Translations under genes and position numbers: made by a program
The notes under the pieces: model-generated
The model's input: only the letters and a program-made list of their open reading frames with translations
Database searches by the model: none
What the model was told of the DNA's origin: nothing
NCBI GenBank assembly: GCA_027924585.1
Contig: BSBM01000123.1
Coordinates: forward strand, 14,014,001 to 14,078,000
Reading direction: 5' to 3'
Length of the DNA: 64,000 nucleotides
Source of the DNA: Larix kaempferi
Lineage: Eukaryota; Streptophyta; Pinopsida; Pinales; Pinaceae
Shown here: in pieces, positions 13,001 through 25,000 of the stretch
Layout: the number at the start of each line of letters is the position of its first letter
How positions within the stretch are numbered: the first letter of the stretch is position 1

Positions 13001-16000
13001 AACGGCTGGATCTGAAACGACTTTTAGAATGGATCTGAAATGGCTGGATCAGAACCGGCTTTCGGAATGGATCTGCAACGACGTGGAAGTGATCGGCAAC
13101 AGTTCAGCTGAAAATAGATATGGACCCCAAGTATGTTTGGCTTCCTATCGGTTCAGGGGATTCATTCGGCCACCAATGTTGTCTGACGGCTTGCGTATTG
13201 GGGCAGTACCCCTCACTCCACGGCTCAGGTAAAACTGATAACCGCTTTGCACAAACGATAGCTCTTGGTTTACCTCACGGGTGGGAACTAGTCAATCAAG
13301 TAGGGGTCGTTGCCCTTTTCGCTGGCAGGTCCTCTCAATGGGCCAGCTACTTCGGGGTTCCTGTGGTACTCCTCACAATGATTTTTAGGGATTATGCCCA
13401 AGTACTTCCGACAGTTAAGAGGATAGGGATTATTCCCAGATCCGAAGCTGCAACAGATGCGAAAAAAAAAATTTGGCAGAAATTTCACCCAGCGAGTCCA
13501 AGAAAGTGCTCTGATACCAGATGTGAAGAACCTACAACAATTAATTAATGAGAATACGCAAGATAGCAGAAATAACAGAACTCATAATTGCTTTTATTTA
13601 TCGTAGACCACTTCGAGAGGGCAACCTCCTTTGAGCAAGCTCAATACAAATAACTTCATGATACCTTCATTGGTCTCAACACAAACTTATATATTAAGTC
13701 TAGGCGCCAATACCATGGGTCAATACCATGTGTCAATACAAACCATGGGCCAATACAAACTATGGATCAACAATTACTACGGGACGACTTACAAGCATAT
13801 GCGTCCAACAACAATAATACAAACTATTGATCAACAAATACTACGGGACGACTTACAAAGCATATGCGTCCAACAACAATATACTAACAAAGTAAATAGA
13901 AGGGTTGACATGGGTTCCTAACAGGGACAGCTAATTCTAAGTGTCCCCTAGAATCTCAAGTTACGGTTTGCCGAGCACCTAGTCATGGCGGCTCTAGAAA
14001 AGATCCTCGCGGAGTTGTATCAGCTTGGATGTGAGTTGTAGACATCTGTCAAGGTTGAATAAGCACTTCTGAAAACAACTTACCCATTTGTGAGACACTG
14101 CCATTCCCTGTGTTATTGCTTGTCCAACATATGCTACAGTGTGTATCCCCTTTCCCACTTCCAAAGTCAGTATAGTCATCCCTTAGCCTAGCCTTCATCC
14201 TTCACCCATCACCAGCAAAATGATCACAGCCATGAAGTGAGTATAGTCTTGAGGTTCTACTCTGAGTCATAATAATAATAAAAGAACATTGAATATTTTG
14301 TTGTGGATCGCCAAAGAAATGATTACTATATGTTATATTGCTACTTGAATGATTTGTAAAGCATGTCTTAACCTTTTAACGCTGCAGCAGTTTTGATGTT
14401 AACCTGGGTCATTTTATGGGTCATGTTGACTTGATCAAACCTAGTTTGACCAAGGTCAACCACAGGACATGAGGTGGATAGACCTTGGATGATGCAGATG
14501 GATGATATATGGTCTATTACAGGTCACCAGTTGGTTCCATGCATTGGTTACAAGATTATGATGATGATCTGGCATTTTATTATATTTGATCATTTACAAA
14601 TTATTATTATTTTTATTTGTTCGGGCATATTTGAGATATTATATGATCATGCAGAGATCCATATGGTGTATGAGTACACACCTTTAGTAGATTTGGGCTC
14701 TCTGACTCCATTAAGACAGTTGGTTTTCAGTTCCGGGCAGTTACAATTGGTATTTTCCTCAGTTTATCATTCTGGTGCATATTTGCCATTAAAAATGGCC
14801 CGTCATAGCAATTTGATGATCTTCTTGGTTCACCTAGGGCACTATAGAGGGAGTATGGGGTCCAACCACTTGTTTTTACTATTATGCCATACCCTCGGAC
14901 ATTATGGTGCAGTCAGATTTGGCCCCGGATGAACAGGCAGAGAGTTACAGGCATTTTTATACTTTACAGAGGATTTACAGAGGCATAAAAATGGTAAAAA
15001 TGGCTACTTAGGAAATCGATTTGAGCTATTGAGGCAAGGAAATGGCACGGGAATTGTTTTGATGATGTGTATGATGTCTCCCACACCCTCCAAGGCAGTT
15101 GCACCAGTCAATAAGGGCCTTTGCCAAGTCACATCTTTCCCAAGCCTCCACAGTGGTTTCATTTCCTTAATTCTAGGGTTCCATACCTGTCACCTTACGT
15201 ACCCTATAGTTATAGCTTGATCCGGTGATCTAGTTAGATCTCTCCTATCGAGAGTAGATCAAGGTCTCCCCCTCTGTTGTCTTGGCTTTGATAATATAAA
15301 GTGAAGAGTGCCTCGATTGGCATGACAACCAATCCTTTGGAGATCGAGGCTCTCGAGGTTCACCACTTTGGTTGCCTATCCCCTCTACCATCCTTCTGGA
15401 TCCATCTTTAGGGGAAACTACAAGATTGGTGATAACATATCCTTTGAAAACCCTAGAACATGCCAAGAAGAGAGGTGCACACCAATTAGAGTCTCATATA
15501 CCACAAGAGAATTAACATTTCAGTCATAATTTATCCCATGATCTTGGTTACAAATGAGAGGAGGGCACTTTATTTATATGAAAAAAGTCCTAGCTTTCCC
15601 TCCTCTAGGCCAACCTATCTAATTTGAGTCAAAATTCATTTTTAGGGTTTATCACCCACAATTCGGGGACTAAACCTCATAAAACATAAAAATAATGACA
15701 AATAAGTGATTATAGCATCAACAAATGAAATGTTGAGCTTGGAAGGACAATATCCCCCAACTAAACCCAACAATGTGTTTTTCTCCCTCTACACCCTCCT
15801 AGATGGGTCTAAGGGGATCTTGGATCATGGACCAATGTCAGAGACAAAGGGTAGTGGGTGAGAGGCTTCGTCCAAGTATGTCTGCAGACCAAGTTGGTAT
15901 GAGCTGATATTGTTGGATGCTCAAGAGCAAGAAGAGCTTCCTAGGAGCATGATGAAGGTACTTCTAGATCAAAGTCCAACGTAGGTAGTAGGAGGATCTT

Positions 16001-19000
16001 CTAGTTTAGAGGGAGCAGCGATAGAAGCAAAGGACGTGATAGATCCAGGTGGAGGTTCTTCCAAAAGTACCTTCCTCGCTAAGAGGGAGTGTTAGATTTT
16101 GTAGCTCAGACAGATACTTCTACATTAGCTAAGGTGTCTAGCATGTAGAGGTCGTTAAGAAAATACCATTGTAATAGGACTCGCAAGTCAAACTCGGAAA
16201 ATCGCGAGTTTGACTCGGATCGCCTACAAAACGAGCCGATTCAACTCGGGCAAAGTATAACTCGCGTTGACCGAGTGTGGTTCATTTGACCAAGTATAAA
16301 CTGCGATTTTGACTAGGCTCAACGAGTTTGACTCACAATTCAGATTGGATTGGCGCCCAGTTTAATTTCAAAACCCGATTTTGGCTTCATTTCGTCTTAT
16401 TCTTTATTTTTTGTTTTCGGCAGTCACAGCGATTGACAGCCGTAACTCTTTCAGGTCGCACAACTCCCATTATATTTGTGTTCATCTTCAATAGGTATAA
16501 AAAAGGAACGGCAATGGGCATTATGTTTCTGTGTGTGACTCCATGGAATGGATGTGTTGACTTGTTGAGTTTATACTTTATCATCGGTCAAGCTAATGTG
16601 ATGTTTGTTGGGACTCGGGAGTATGAAAAACTTTCATCACGAATGCGGTTTATAAAATGCACATATATTATTAATTATATAAATGCTTACATATTATTAA
16701 TTATATAAATGCTTACATATTATTAATTACTTCATTGTTGTTGGAATTTATACTAAGTTTATAATTGCATAAATACTTACATATACTAAGTTATTGGAAT
16801 TTATATAAATGCTTACATATATTATTAATTACTTTAAACTTATATTTACATTAATAAAAACTTATATATTAGTTTATAAATATATAAATTCAATATTAAA
16901 TTGAATATGCAATATATTTATTATTTTTTTAATAAAAAATCTTTATATTCAGGACAAGGATCTTATCTCAATCTGGACTCATCTTATGGATGAGGATCTT
17001 ATTTGGACTCACCTTATGGATGAGGATCTTATTTGGTCTCACCTTATGGATGAGAATTGATATATTTTGGACTTCTATTGATATCTTAGAGTATATGGAC
17101 ATGGCTATTTTGAATATCTATGAAAAATGGTTTTTTTTTAATTCAAAATATATGTATATATTTATTTTTTTGTATTTGCCGATTTTTTTCCCGATCCGAT
17201 TCAAACTCTTCGCTCTTTTGACTTGCCGATTTATTGCCAATTCTGAGTCTGGTAACATTGGAAAAGACTCTCTAGACAAATGTACTTTATAATATTTTAT
17301 GCAAAAGGTCAATTGTATTGGGTGGTATTTATTAGCCCATGGTACTAGAGGGCCCATGGTATTGACCATGGTATTTGCATAAAGTAAATGTTATAAAAGA
17401 GTCTATGGAGAGTTGTAGATATCAGTTCATTAAGTCATTGTTAGTGTGTGTGGGATACATTGATAGTGAGTGACCAATGAGTGATCAAATCTAAGAGAGG
17501 GATTCTCTCAAGCTGAGATCAATGAGTGATCAGATCTGAGAGAGGGAGTCTCTAAGAGGCTTAGGAGTAAGGGATTCACTCAAGCCAGGCTTTGTCATAT
17601 TGTCGAGGGTTTGGGCACAGATTGCAGTGGGAGTGAGTTAGTAAGGTCTTTGGAGCTATGTAAACTGTAAGTGTTGTTGTAAATCTGCAATAAGAAAACA
17701 AACTATTTGTTGGTTTTCCCCATGGATTGGAGTTTCCAGGGTAAATACAAAATGTCAAATGTGTTGATGATTACCTGTTGAAATTTCATTGTGCACCATT
17801 TGGTAAGTAAATCATCGTATTGCTATTTCTGGTTTAGTTTTATGTGTTAAATTAAAAATGGGCATAAAATCAATGACTAAATATCAATCAGATATGGTTT
17901 ATGAAAAGTTAACAATTGTCACCTTGGCATCTATGCCTCTCACTTAGGTTGGTACATGCCAGCTCTAGGGGGGTATCCCTAACTATACCTGCAACTTGTT
18001 AGTTAATTAGACAAATAAGAAATGGGTGCAAGCAAGTAAATCTTTGTATTGTACCTTAGAACTAGGAGAGAAGAATTAGAGAAGACCAGTGTCTTTCAAG
18101 GGATGATTGGGTCAAAGGTGGGCTAGAGTGATCATTTGAAGGGGGGTGGAGAATAGGGGCAAGGCTTCCAAAATGGAGGAATCTCGCCACAAAAGAGTGG
18201 TTTCCCACTTTGCAGTGCCTGAGGGACTTATGATGGCTCGCTAAAACCTGCAATAGTTAGTACAGATCAGAGAAAATAGTTGTCCAATCTGCCAGCTAGT
18301 CCTAACAACCTACATGAGAAAAGTCAAGCATGTATTGTCCAAATATTAAGCACATATAAAAACAAGAAAACAAATGTGGATCAACAAACTAGCAATCTTT
18401 GATATTCCCCTCAATTACAATAAAATTTCCTACTCTTTTAGTGTCAATGTACTTAGGAAACCGTGTCTCAGGCCTGCTTTGACATAAAAAAGTGTGCTCT
18501 GTGCCTGGAAATACATGTGCATGCTATCATGACCTAGTCTGCTAGATCAAAACTATTATTACAATGTCTTAACTCCAAATACTTATTTTTTGGAGAGCAC
18601 ACCTATTTAGGACACTGCTAATAGGTTGCCAGATCATTCCAATCTCTTTATCACTACTGTGTTTTACTCTTCTTCGAGGGTGGTGCATGTTATCACATCC
18701 ATGTTAGCTAGAGCTACCATGATGCAAATCCTATGCCAGAGACATGAGCCAGTCCTTACATGAGTATTGCTCATTGGTGATATACTATATTTTCAGAGCT
18801 AGTCTGAGTACTTCAGAGCTCCCTCCAGGCTTCCTTGTCATGAGTTTCCCCCACATGACCCCATGAAGATGAGTTGGTTGGGTCATGGTTCACTCAGAGA
18901 GCAGCAGAGTTCAATGGTTGGTGTTTCCCTTTACCCCATTCTATTCAGAGATCATCCTCCAGATTCACTCAGTAGAGCAGGTATATGGCTGAGCAGGTAT

Positions 19001-22000
19001 ATTTGTACACATGGATGTTTATGCATTTGTCTCATTTATTTATATTAGTATTATGACTTGACATATGGCAACTAGCTTGGTGATCCTATGCCGCATTGAT
19101 TACTATGGTAGGGGTTACTATTCAGACTAGCAGGCTAGGCTTGCTAGTGAAAGCCAACCACATAAGAGACTTGGACTACTGTTACCATTGTCCAATCTCC
19201 TAACTTCTTTGGGATCCAATGTTGTCCCCAAGGGGAGAGCCCTTTAATGTACCTGCCAAGTAGATGCCAAATTCCTTCCAAACACCTTAAAGCATAGATC
19301 AGTGCCTCTAATGGAGTCGAACACATAGTAATAGAGAGAGTTAAGATGGTTCTTGTATAGTAGTTTTGGCAGTTTTGCAAGTCTATTTAGGGTTAAAAAG
19401 ATAGATCGAAGATTTTGGGCCTAAGATTTTAGGGCCACGAGAATTTAGGGCCGAAATTGGGGGCCACGAGAATTTAGGGCTGCGAGAATTTAGGGTCGAG
19501 ATTTTAGAGTCGAGAATTTTGGGTCGAGATTTTAGGGGTGATATTTTAGGGCTAAAATTTTAGGGCCAGAATTTTAGGGCTGAGATTTTCAGGGCAAAAT
19601 TTGAGGGGCGAGATTTTAGGGCCAAGGTTTTAGGGAGGCCCAAAAATTCAAAAAAAATAATATTTTCTTATTTTTCTGATTTTGTTATATTTTTAGGGCT
19701 TTTTGATATAAAATTGCAAACCTAAAATTTAACGTAATCTTACCATGAAAATGCACTATTTACACAAGAAAATGCATGAAATTTTGAACAAAAAGGTAAC
19801 AAGAGAAGGGATATGATTCTTGTCTCAATCCCGGGGCATAAGGGATCGATGATCAGCGTCCCTACAAGAAGAGCTCCTCTAGGCTTGCAAAATTAGGGCA
19901 TTCACCAACAACCCCTAGGGTTCGTTGGGAGAGCCTAACAAATAGCAAAGTAGAGATCCAAGGCCCTTTACAAAGAAGACTTTTTCAAGAGAACGTCTTA
20001 TAACCATACAAAATTGACAAAATCTTGATAATTAAGCCCTAATCAACAAATAGAATGCACTAGCATAGCACCATTCAATAGGGATAGAGATATTCTTACC
20101 AAGATTTAACAAAGATGAGCAAAGCAAAAACCCTAGATCACCTTTGTGCATGAGTTCCATCCAACCATTCTAGCATCAACATGTATGTGTAAAGAAAACC
20201 CTAGCATTCATCCACATTTCACTTCACAAGCCCATGTGTAGGTCCAAGTGAACAGAATGAGGTGTGCTAAACCGGTTATGACAGCCCTTGCATGCGCAAT
20301 CACCTCTACAAAGCAAAATATGAGTGTGGTCATGTGTCCTAATGGGCCCATCCCAAGAAGCATCGGACACCAACCCGGGGCCCAAATGGCCCAACAAGAT
20401 GGGGGACTTCCACCCATCAAGAGACAGTAAGTAATGCCACTAAGCCAACACTTCCTATAATGAAAACCAAGAGGACCTACCATGACCTGATCAGGGGTAT
20501 TTAGCCCCAAAATCAACACTCTACATAATATAGCCCCAAAAACTTGGCCTCTACAAAAGAAAAAGAAATTCCTCACTCTGGTATATCTAGAAAGAATGCT
20601 TCAAGCACTATGAGGCGTAACAATAAGTAAATTTGGATCATAAACTGTGAACAGATAAACCGTGAGCAAATTCAAAGAGGAAAATCACAGTTTGATTATG
20701 TACAATAGACCTCCGTACAGCCCGATTATGTACAACAAACCTTCGTACAGTCGTTTTTCATCCATCAAATGGTCTGTACAGTCAGTACGATCACATACAG
20801 TGGTAATTTTCCAAAAATTAATTTGTGTTATTTTCAAAAAATTTATTTTTCAGCAGTAATTATTTTTAGCAACCGAATGGTGTTAGCATTTGATAGCTCG
20901 GTGGCACTCCTGCATCAGGTGCCTAGGTGCAAGGGTCAATAACTTGAAGTCTCAGTTATATTCCTAAAGTGACTTTAATAATGTGTTATTTTATTAAAGT
21001 ACCTTTTTGATGTGACTTTATGTTTTTAAAGTGAGTTGTACTTTAATATGTTTTTAAAGTGACTTTAAGTCATAAAGTGTACTTTTTAATATTTAGGGAT
21101 AAGTGACTTTTTCGAAAAGAAAATTTGGTCTAAAGTTCACATAGGAGATTTAAGTGAACGAGAGATTAGATCCCAGCCATAGATCTCTTGGCCAAGATCT
21201 AATCTCGTCCATTGAAGTGAAAAGTCATGAGAAAAACCCTAATAGGGTAAATAAAAGTACATGAGACTTCATTTGTCGGCACACATTCCAAGAGAGCAGT
21301 TTTGGAGGGTGGCTCGAATTCCAAGAGAGCAGTTTTGGAGGGTGGCTCGATTCCCAAGAGAGAGGGCACATTCCAAGAGCATTTTTGGAGTGGGCACAGA
21401 ATTCGAGCGAGAGAGAGAAGAACCAGAGATTGGCTCAAAGGCAAGCTACAGCAGTGAAGTAACCATTGAAGGGCACGCAGTTCGAGGAGGCTCTGCTGCA
21501 CAGAAATCGAGAGTGTTGGCACAGATTTCAAGAAGACTTCTAGGGCACACATTCTGAGTTGATGGGTTCAGTTTTCGAGGAGGAAGACTGCTGAAACAAG
21601 TTGCTGTTTGTACACAGTCCATACAACTTGATTTCTGCTGTTGACTGGGCGTGATTTTCATGGCTAAGCTGGCACGAAAATCAATATAGTTTGCTGCTGT
21701 TACAGGAGGCACTTAGACCGAGACTGAAGACCAAGCTGGGAACAATATTCAAGGAGGAAGTTGACTGTGCGAAGCAGCTTCTAAAGTCTCTGTGGCACAA
21801 ATTTTGAGGCATTAAATGCACTGAAATTAATGCATCTGCAGCACTGATTTCAAGGCACTGTTTTGGTCTTCTGGGTCTGAGATAAGTTTGATTTACTGTT
21901 GATTAGCTTACTGCTGTACTTTCTCTTTTGAAGAAGACACATAATAAAATCTCTCTTGACTGGTTTTCCCCAAGGGTTGACGGGGGTTTTTCCAGGGTCA

Positions 22001-25000
22001 AATTTGACCAAAATCCTGTGTCTGATTTTTTTATTACAGTCTACTGATATGAATTATTTCCGCTGCTAAAAGTTGCTTTATGAACAGTATGTTAACTTAC
22101 AGACACACATAAATTGATATCAGTGAAATGTGGTCATTTATATGTCTGTAGGAGGTTAAAATCAATGGTTTGTAAAGTGTTTGACATTATTTCTCAGTGG
22201 CTGTTATGTGAACAGTGGGCAGATTTTTTTGTCATTTTTCTTCAAATGGATCATATTTGATCAGTCATGGAGATTCCATTAGAGAAATACTCTTGTTTCA
22301 ACTTCCACATGTGGAAAGTGAAGATCCATATGCGGTTAATGAATAAGATTATCTGGGGTATTGTCAAAGGAACGGAGCTAGCACCTAAGGATCTGATCAA
22401 ATTAATAGAACGACACAATAGAGATGATAAGGCAAAAGCCATCATTGGCCTTTCTCTCTCAGACTCAGAGCTATATCATGTAGATCTTGATAAATCTTCC
22501 AAGGATATAAAGAACAATCTAGATAAATTGTTTGGGGCAAAAGCTGAGAAAGCAAAATTTTCCCTAAAATTACAAATGTTCAACTTTAAGATGCTAGCGG
22601 AAGCCACTATGTCAAGCCACATCAACAATCTAAGATCTATTATCAGACAGCTTGTATAAGTCAAGGCAGTAGTTGATGCAGAGGATGCCAAAGCTATTCT
22701 CCTGAACACCACCTAAGTACAATAGTGCTATCTTTACCCTGAGTCAGCTACCTTCACAAAGCCTGGACGAAATGATTGCAACATTACTAGCAAAAGATAA
22801 GAGAACTACTTCAAGTGAAACAGAAGGAGATACTTCACTAGAACTTGCATTTTATGCAAGAAACAATCGTTATAGATGAAGAAAAGACAAAGAAGAAATA
22901 GAATGTTACTATTGCAAGAAACTTGATCATATAGCTTGGAACTGTAGATAGCGAACCAATACATTCTGAAGGGAAAGGTCAGAGACAGACAACATATAGC
23001 TAGTGCAGTTATGATTGAAGAAACACCTGATGTTGACAGTTGATAAGAAATTATTTAAGAAAAGGGCTTTTATGCATTTTAGGAAGCTCGTGCTTTGAAG
23101 ACAAGAAGGGATCAATTAACGACTCAATATGGATGGTTTCCCAATTAGTTCAGTAGTTGTAAATCTAGGGAATGATACCTCATTGGTTGAGACATGCATG
23201 TGGATTGCAGTCTACTAGTGAGGTTATGTGAATGGAATCTAGTAGTTCGGGAGTTTAGGGAATGGAATCTAGGAACTTGGGAATTCAACTCAAGAACTAC
23301 ACCTTTCCGAGGGTTACGAGGCAGCTTGATGGATCTCAGCCTGGTCCAAGAACTATAGTCAAAGAAGGAAGCTTATGAAGGATGACTACCTTTGTTTAGT
23401 TTTCAATTTGTGTGTTTTCATTCAAGTATATGTATTTGATTTCAGTTTGTTATCTTTCAATAATGTACGCCTTATGGGAGGGTGTTAAGATATAAGGCTA
23501 CATATGTAATAAAGTCACTTAAGTGACTTAGGTTAAATAATTAGGGTTTATGTATGAGGGTTTTAGTCAATTAGGGTTTTGGTCTCTCAAGCTCTTTATA
23601 AGAACGAGGACCCTCAATGTAATGGGGGTACCGTCTCACAATAATATTGTGTTGTGTGGTATTGAGCTCTCATGGGTTTGATCATTGATGGCATAACCTT
23701 ATCTAGGATTTCTTGTTTATTGGTTCTTGGAATAGACACTTGGGGATTCAATAGTGTTTTTGCAAGGTTAGTCACCCCAGTGGAGTACTTGGCTTTGGAG
23801 GATGGATGGAGTCCGTGGAGACTTGGAATGGAGTGGTGTGGACTTGGTTTGCATAGCTACATCACCTTGGGTCACTATTGTGCACGGCACCGTCCTTGGA
23901 GCTTGACACTTGTACTCTAGGAGTGGAGTGCTTCACTTGTGTTTGGCTTACTTATGTTTAGTAGACTTGCTTGTAAGGCTTAGGTCGACCAGTGTTATAT
24001 TGTTGGCCTCCCTTACCTCTCATATAAATAGAGGAAGGAGAAAATCTTTCAACATAACATATCACATCACACATTCATTTGCATCTCTTCTTTGGAGTGC
24101 TCTCTTAGTGATGCACTAGGGTTCATGAGAAAACCCTAGTGGAGCATATAAGGAGGAGGAGGATTTCTCACTCTTGAGATTCTTCTTTGTACATTTGTTC
24201 TCTCTCTCTCTTGGGTGCTAGGGTTTCTTGGTCTCTTGGAGCATCTTGGACTCTAGGGTTACGGTTTCATCCGTTGGAGACTAGAGATAGGGTTTGGAAA
24301 CCCTTGGATGTATTTGGGGAAGAAGAGGAGGGTGTCTTACCTTGGAGATAGTGTTGGAGGGATTCTTGCACTTGGAGGAGCTAATGTTTGTTGACTAACC
24401 ATAGCTAGGGCATCTTGGGTCGTTGGATTTTCCCTAGTCTTGAGAGGAGACTATGGTAGGTATGCACTTCATTAATTGAGCATATATATATGAGATTTCC
24501 AGCCGTCCACATATTGTGTATATTGCAAATTTGATTCCATCATTTTATCTTCTTGGGATGGTTATTTCCAGCTCTTATTGTCTTACTGATTTGACACACT
24601 TAAGAAAACTGTTAAGGGACTTAACACTAAGATTGAAGATAATAGTACAGCCATCTATTTTTGTTGTGTTTGTTGTTATATCTGTTATATAAGAAGAGTT
24701 TTTAGATCTCGTTTATGCATGTGAAGTTGCCCTATAGGGATGGAAACTCATTGGAATGATTGGTATCTTTTATTATTGTGATTGTTCTGCTGTTGTTTTA
24801 CACATTAATTTACAACAGTCCTAAAGGCTGAAAATTTTAGTGATAAGATCCGAGGAACCTTCTAGAAAGAAGGTGAATTTTCAGATTTTTATTAATTCCC
24901 CAGTGCAAATGAAATTTCAACACAAGGCTTACCAGATATATATTCCAGCGTAATGGAAGACAGTGGTAAGTCGAGATGTTAAATTTGATAACAATGGATG

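Larger units (their letters stand above)
9544..13923 (-). mobile_element. Complete-ended Ty3/gypsy LTR retrotransposon, deletion derivative (4.4 kb)
   Basis: Two LTRs (9544-9946 and 13522-13923), both TG..CA, are flanked by a perfect 5-bp duplication GGGAC (9539-9543 and 13924-13928). The primer site TGGTATCAGAGC (initiator Met tRNA) lies just inside the 5' LTR and a polypurine tract just inside the 3' LTR. By eye the LTRs differ at about 21 of 403 positions, mostly transitions. The interior carries a gag gene and a shortened pol that has lost reverse transcriptase, the integrase catalytic core and part of the integrase C-terminus, so movement would have required enzymes from a related element. 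It lies inside intron 1 of the ACT gene, on the same strand as the gene. Confidence 0.92.
16167..17260. mobile_element. hAT-like non-autonomous DNA transposon
   Basis: Flanked by eight bases GAAAATAC (16159-16166) and GAAAAGAC (17261-17268), a 7-of-8 target duplication typical in length of hAT elements. Termini are CATTGTAATAGGACTC and, inverted, CAATGTTACCAGACTC. Subterminal regions are also related in inverted orientation and rich in short GACTCG/CGAGT motifs (16,180-16,330; 17,180-17,250). The middle is AT-rich with tandem repeats. I recognise no transposase domain in its ORFs. Confidence 0.7.
16090..17760 (+). mobile_element. Ty1/copia-type 3' LTR, interrupted by a hAT-like element
   Basis: A polypurine tract AAGAGGGAG (16,081-16,089) is followed by an LTR start TGTTAGATTTTG. 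The LTR breaks at 16,166 and resumes at 17,261-17,269 after the nested insertion. The resumed part has TATAAAAG (17,392-17,399) and a U5-like GGTTTTCCCC segment near 17,712. A unit of about 45 bp is duplicated at 17,465-17,560. The right end is not sharply defined. Upstream, 15,480-16,080 is decayed element sequence without a clear domain. Confidence 0.55.

Noticed and set aside
20208-20576. 122-codon minus-strand ORF
   Set aside because: Overlaps a dispersed non-coding repeat, has no domain and uses no convincing start.
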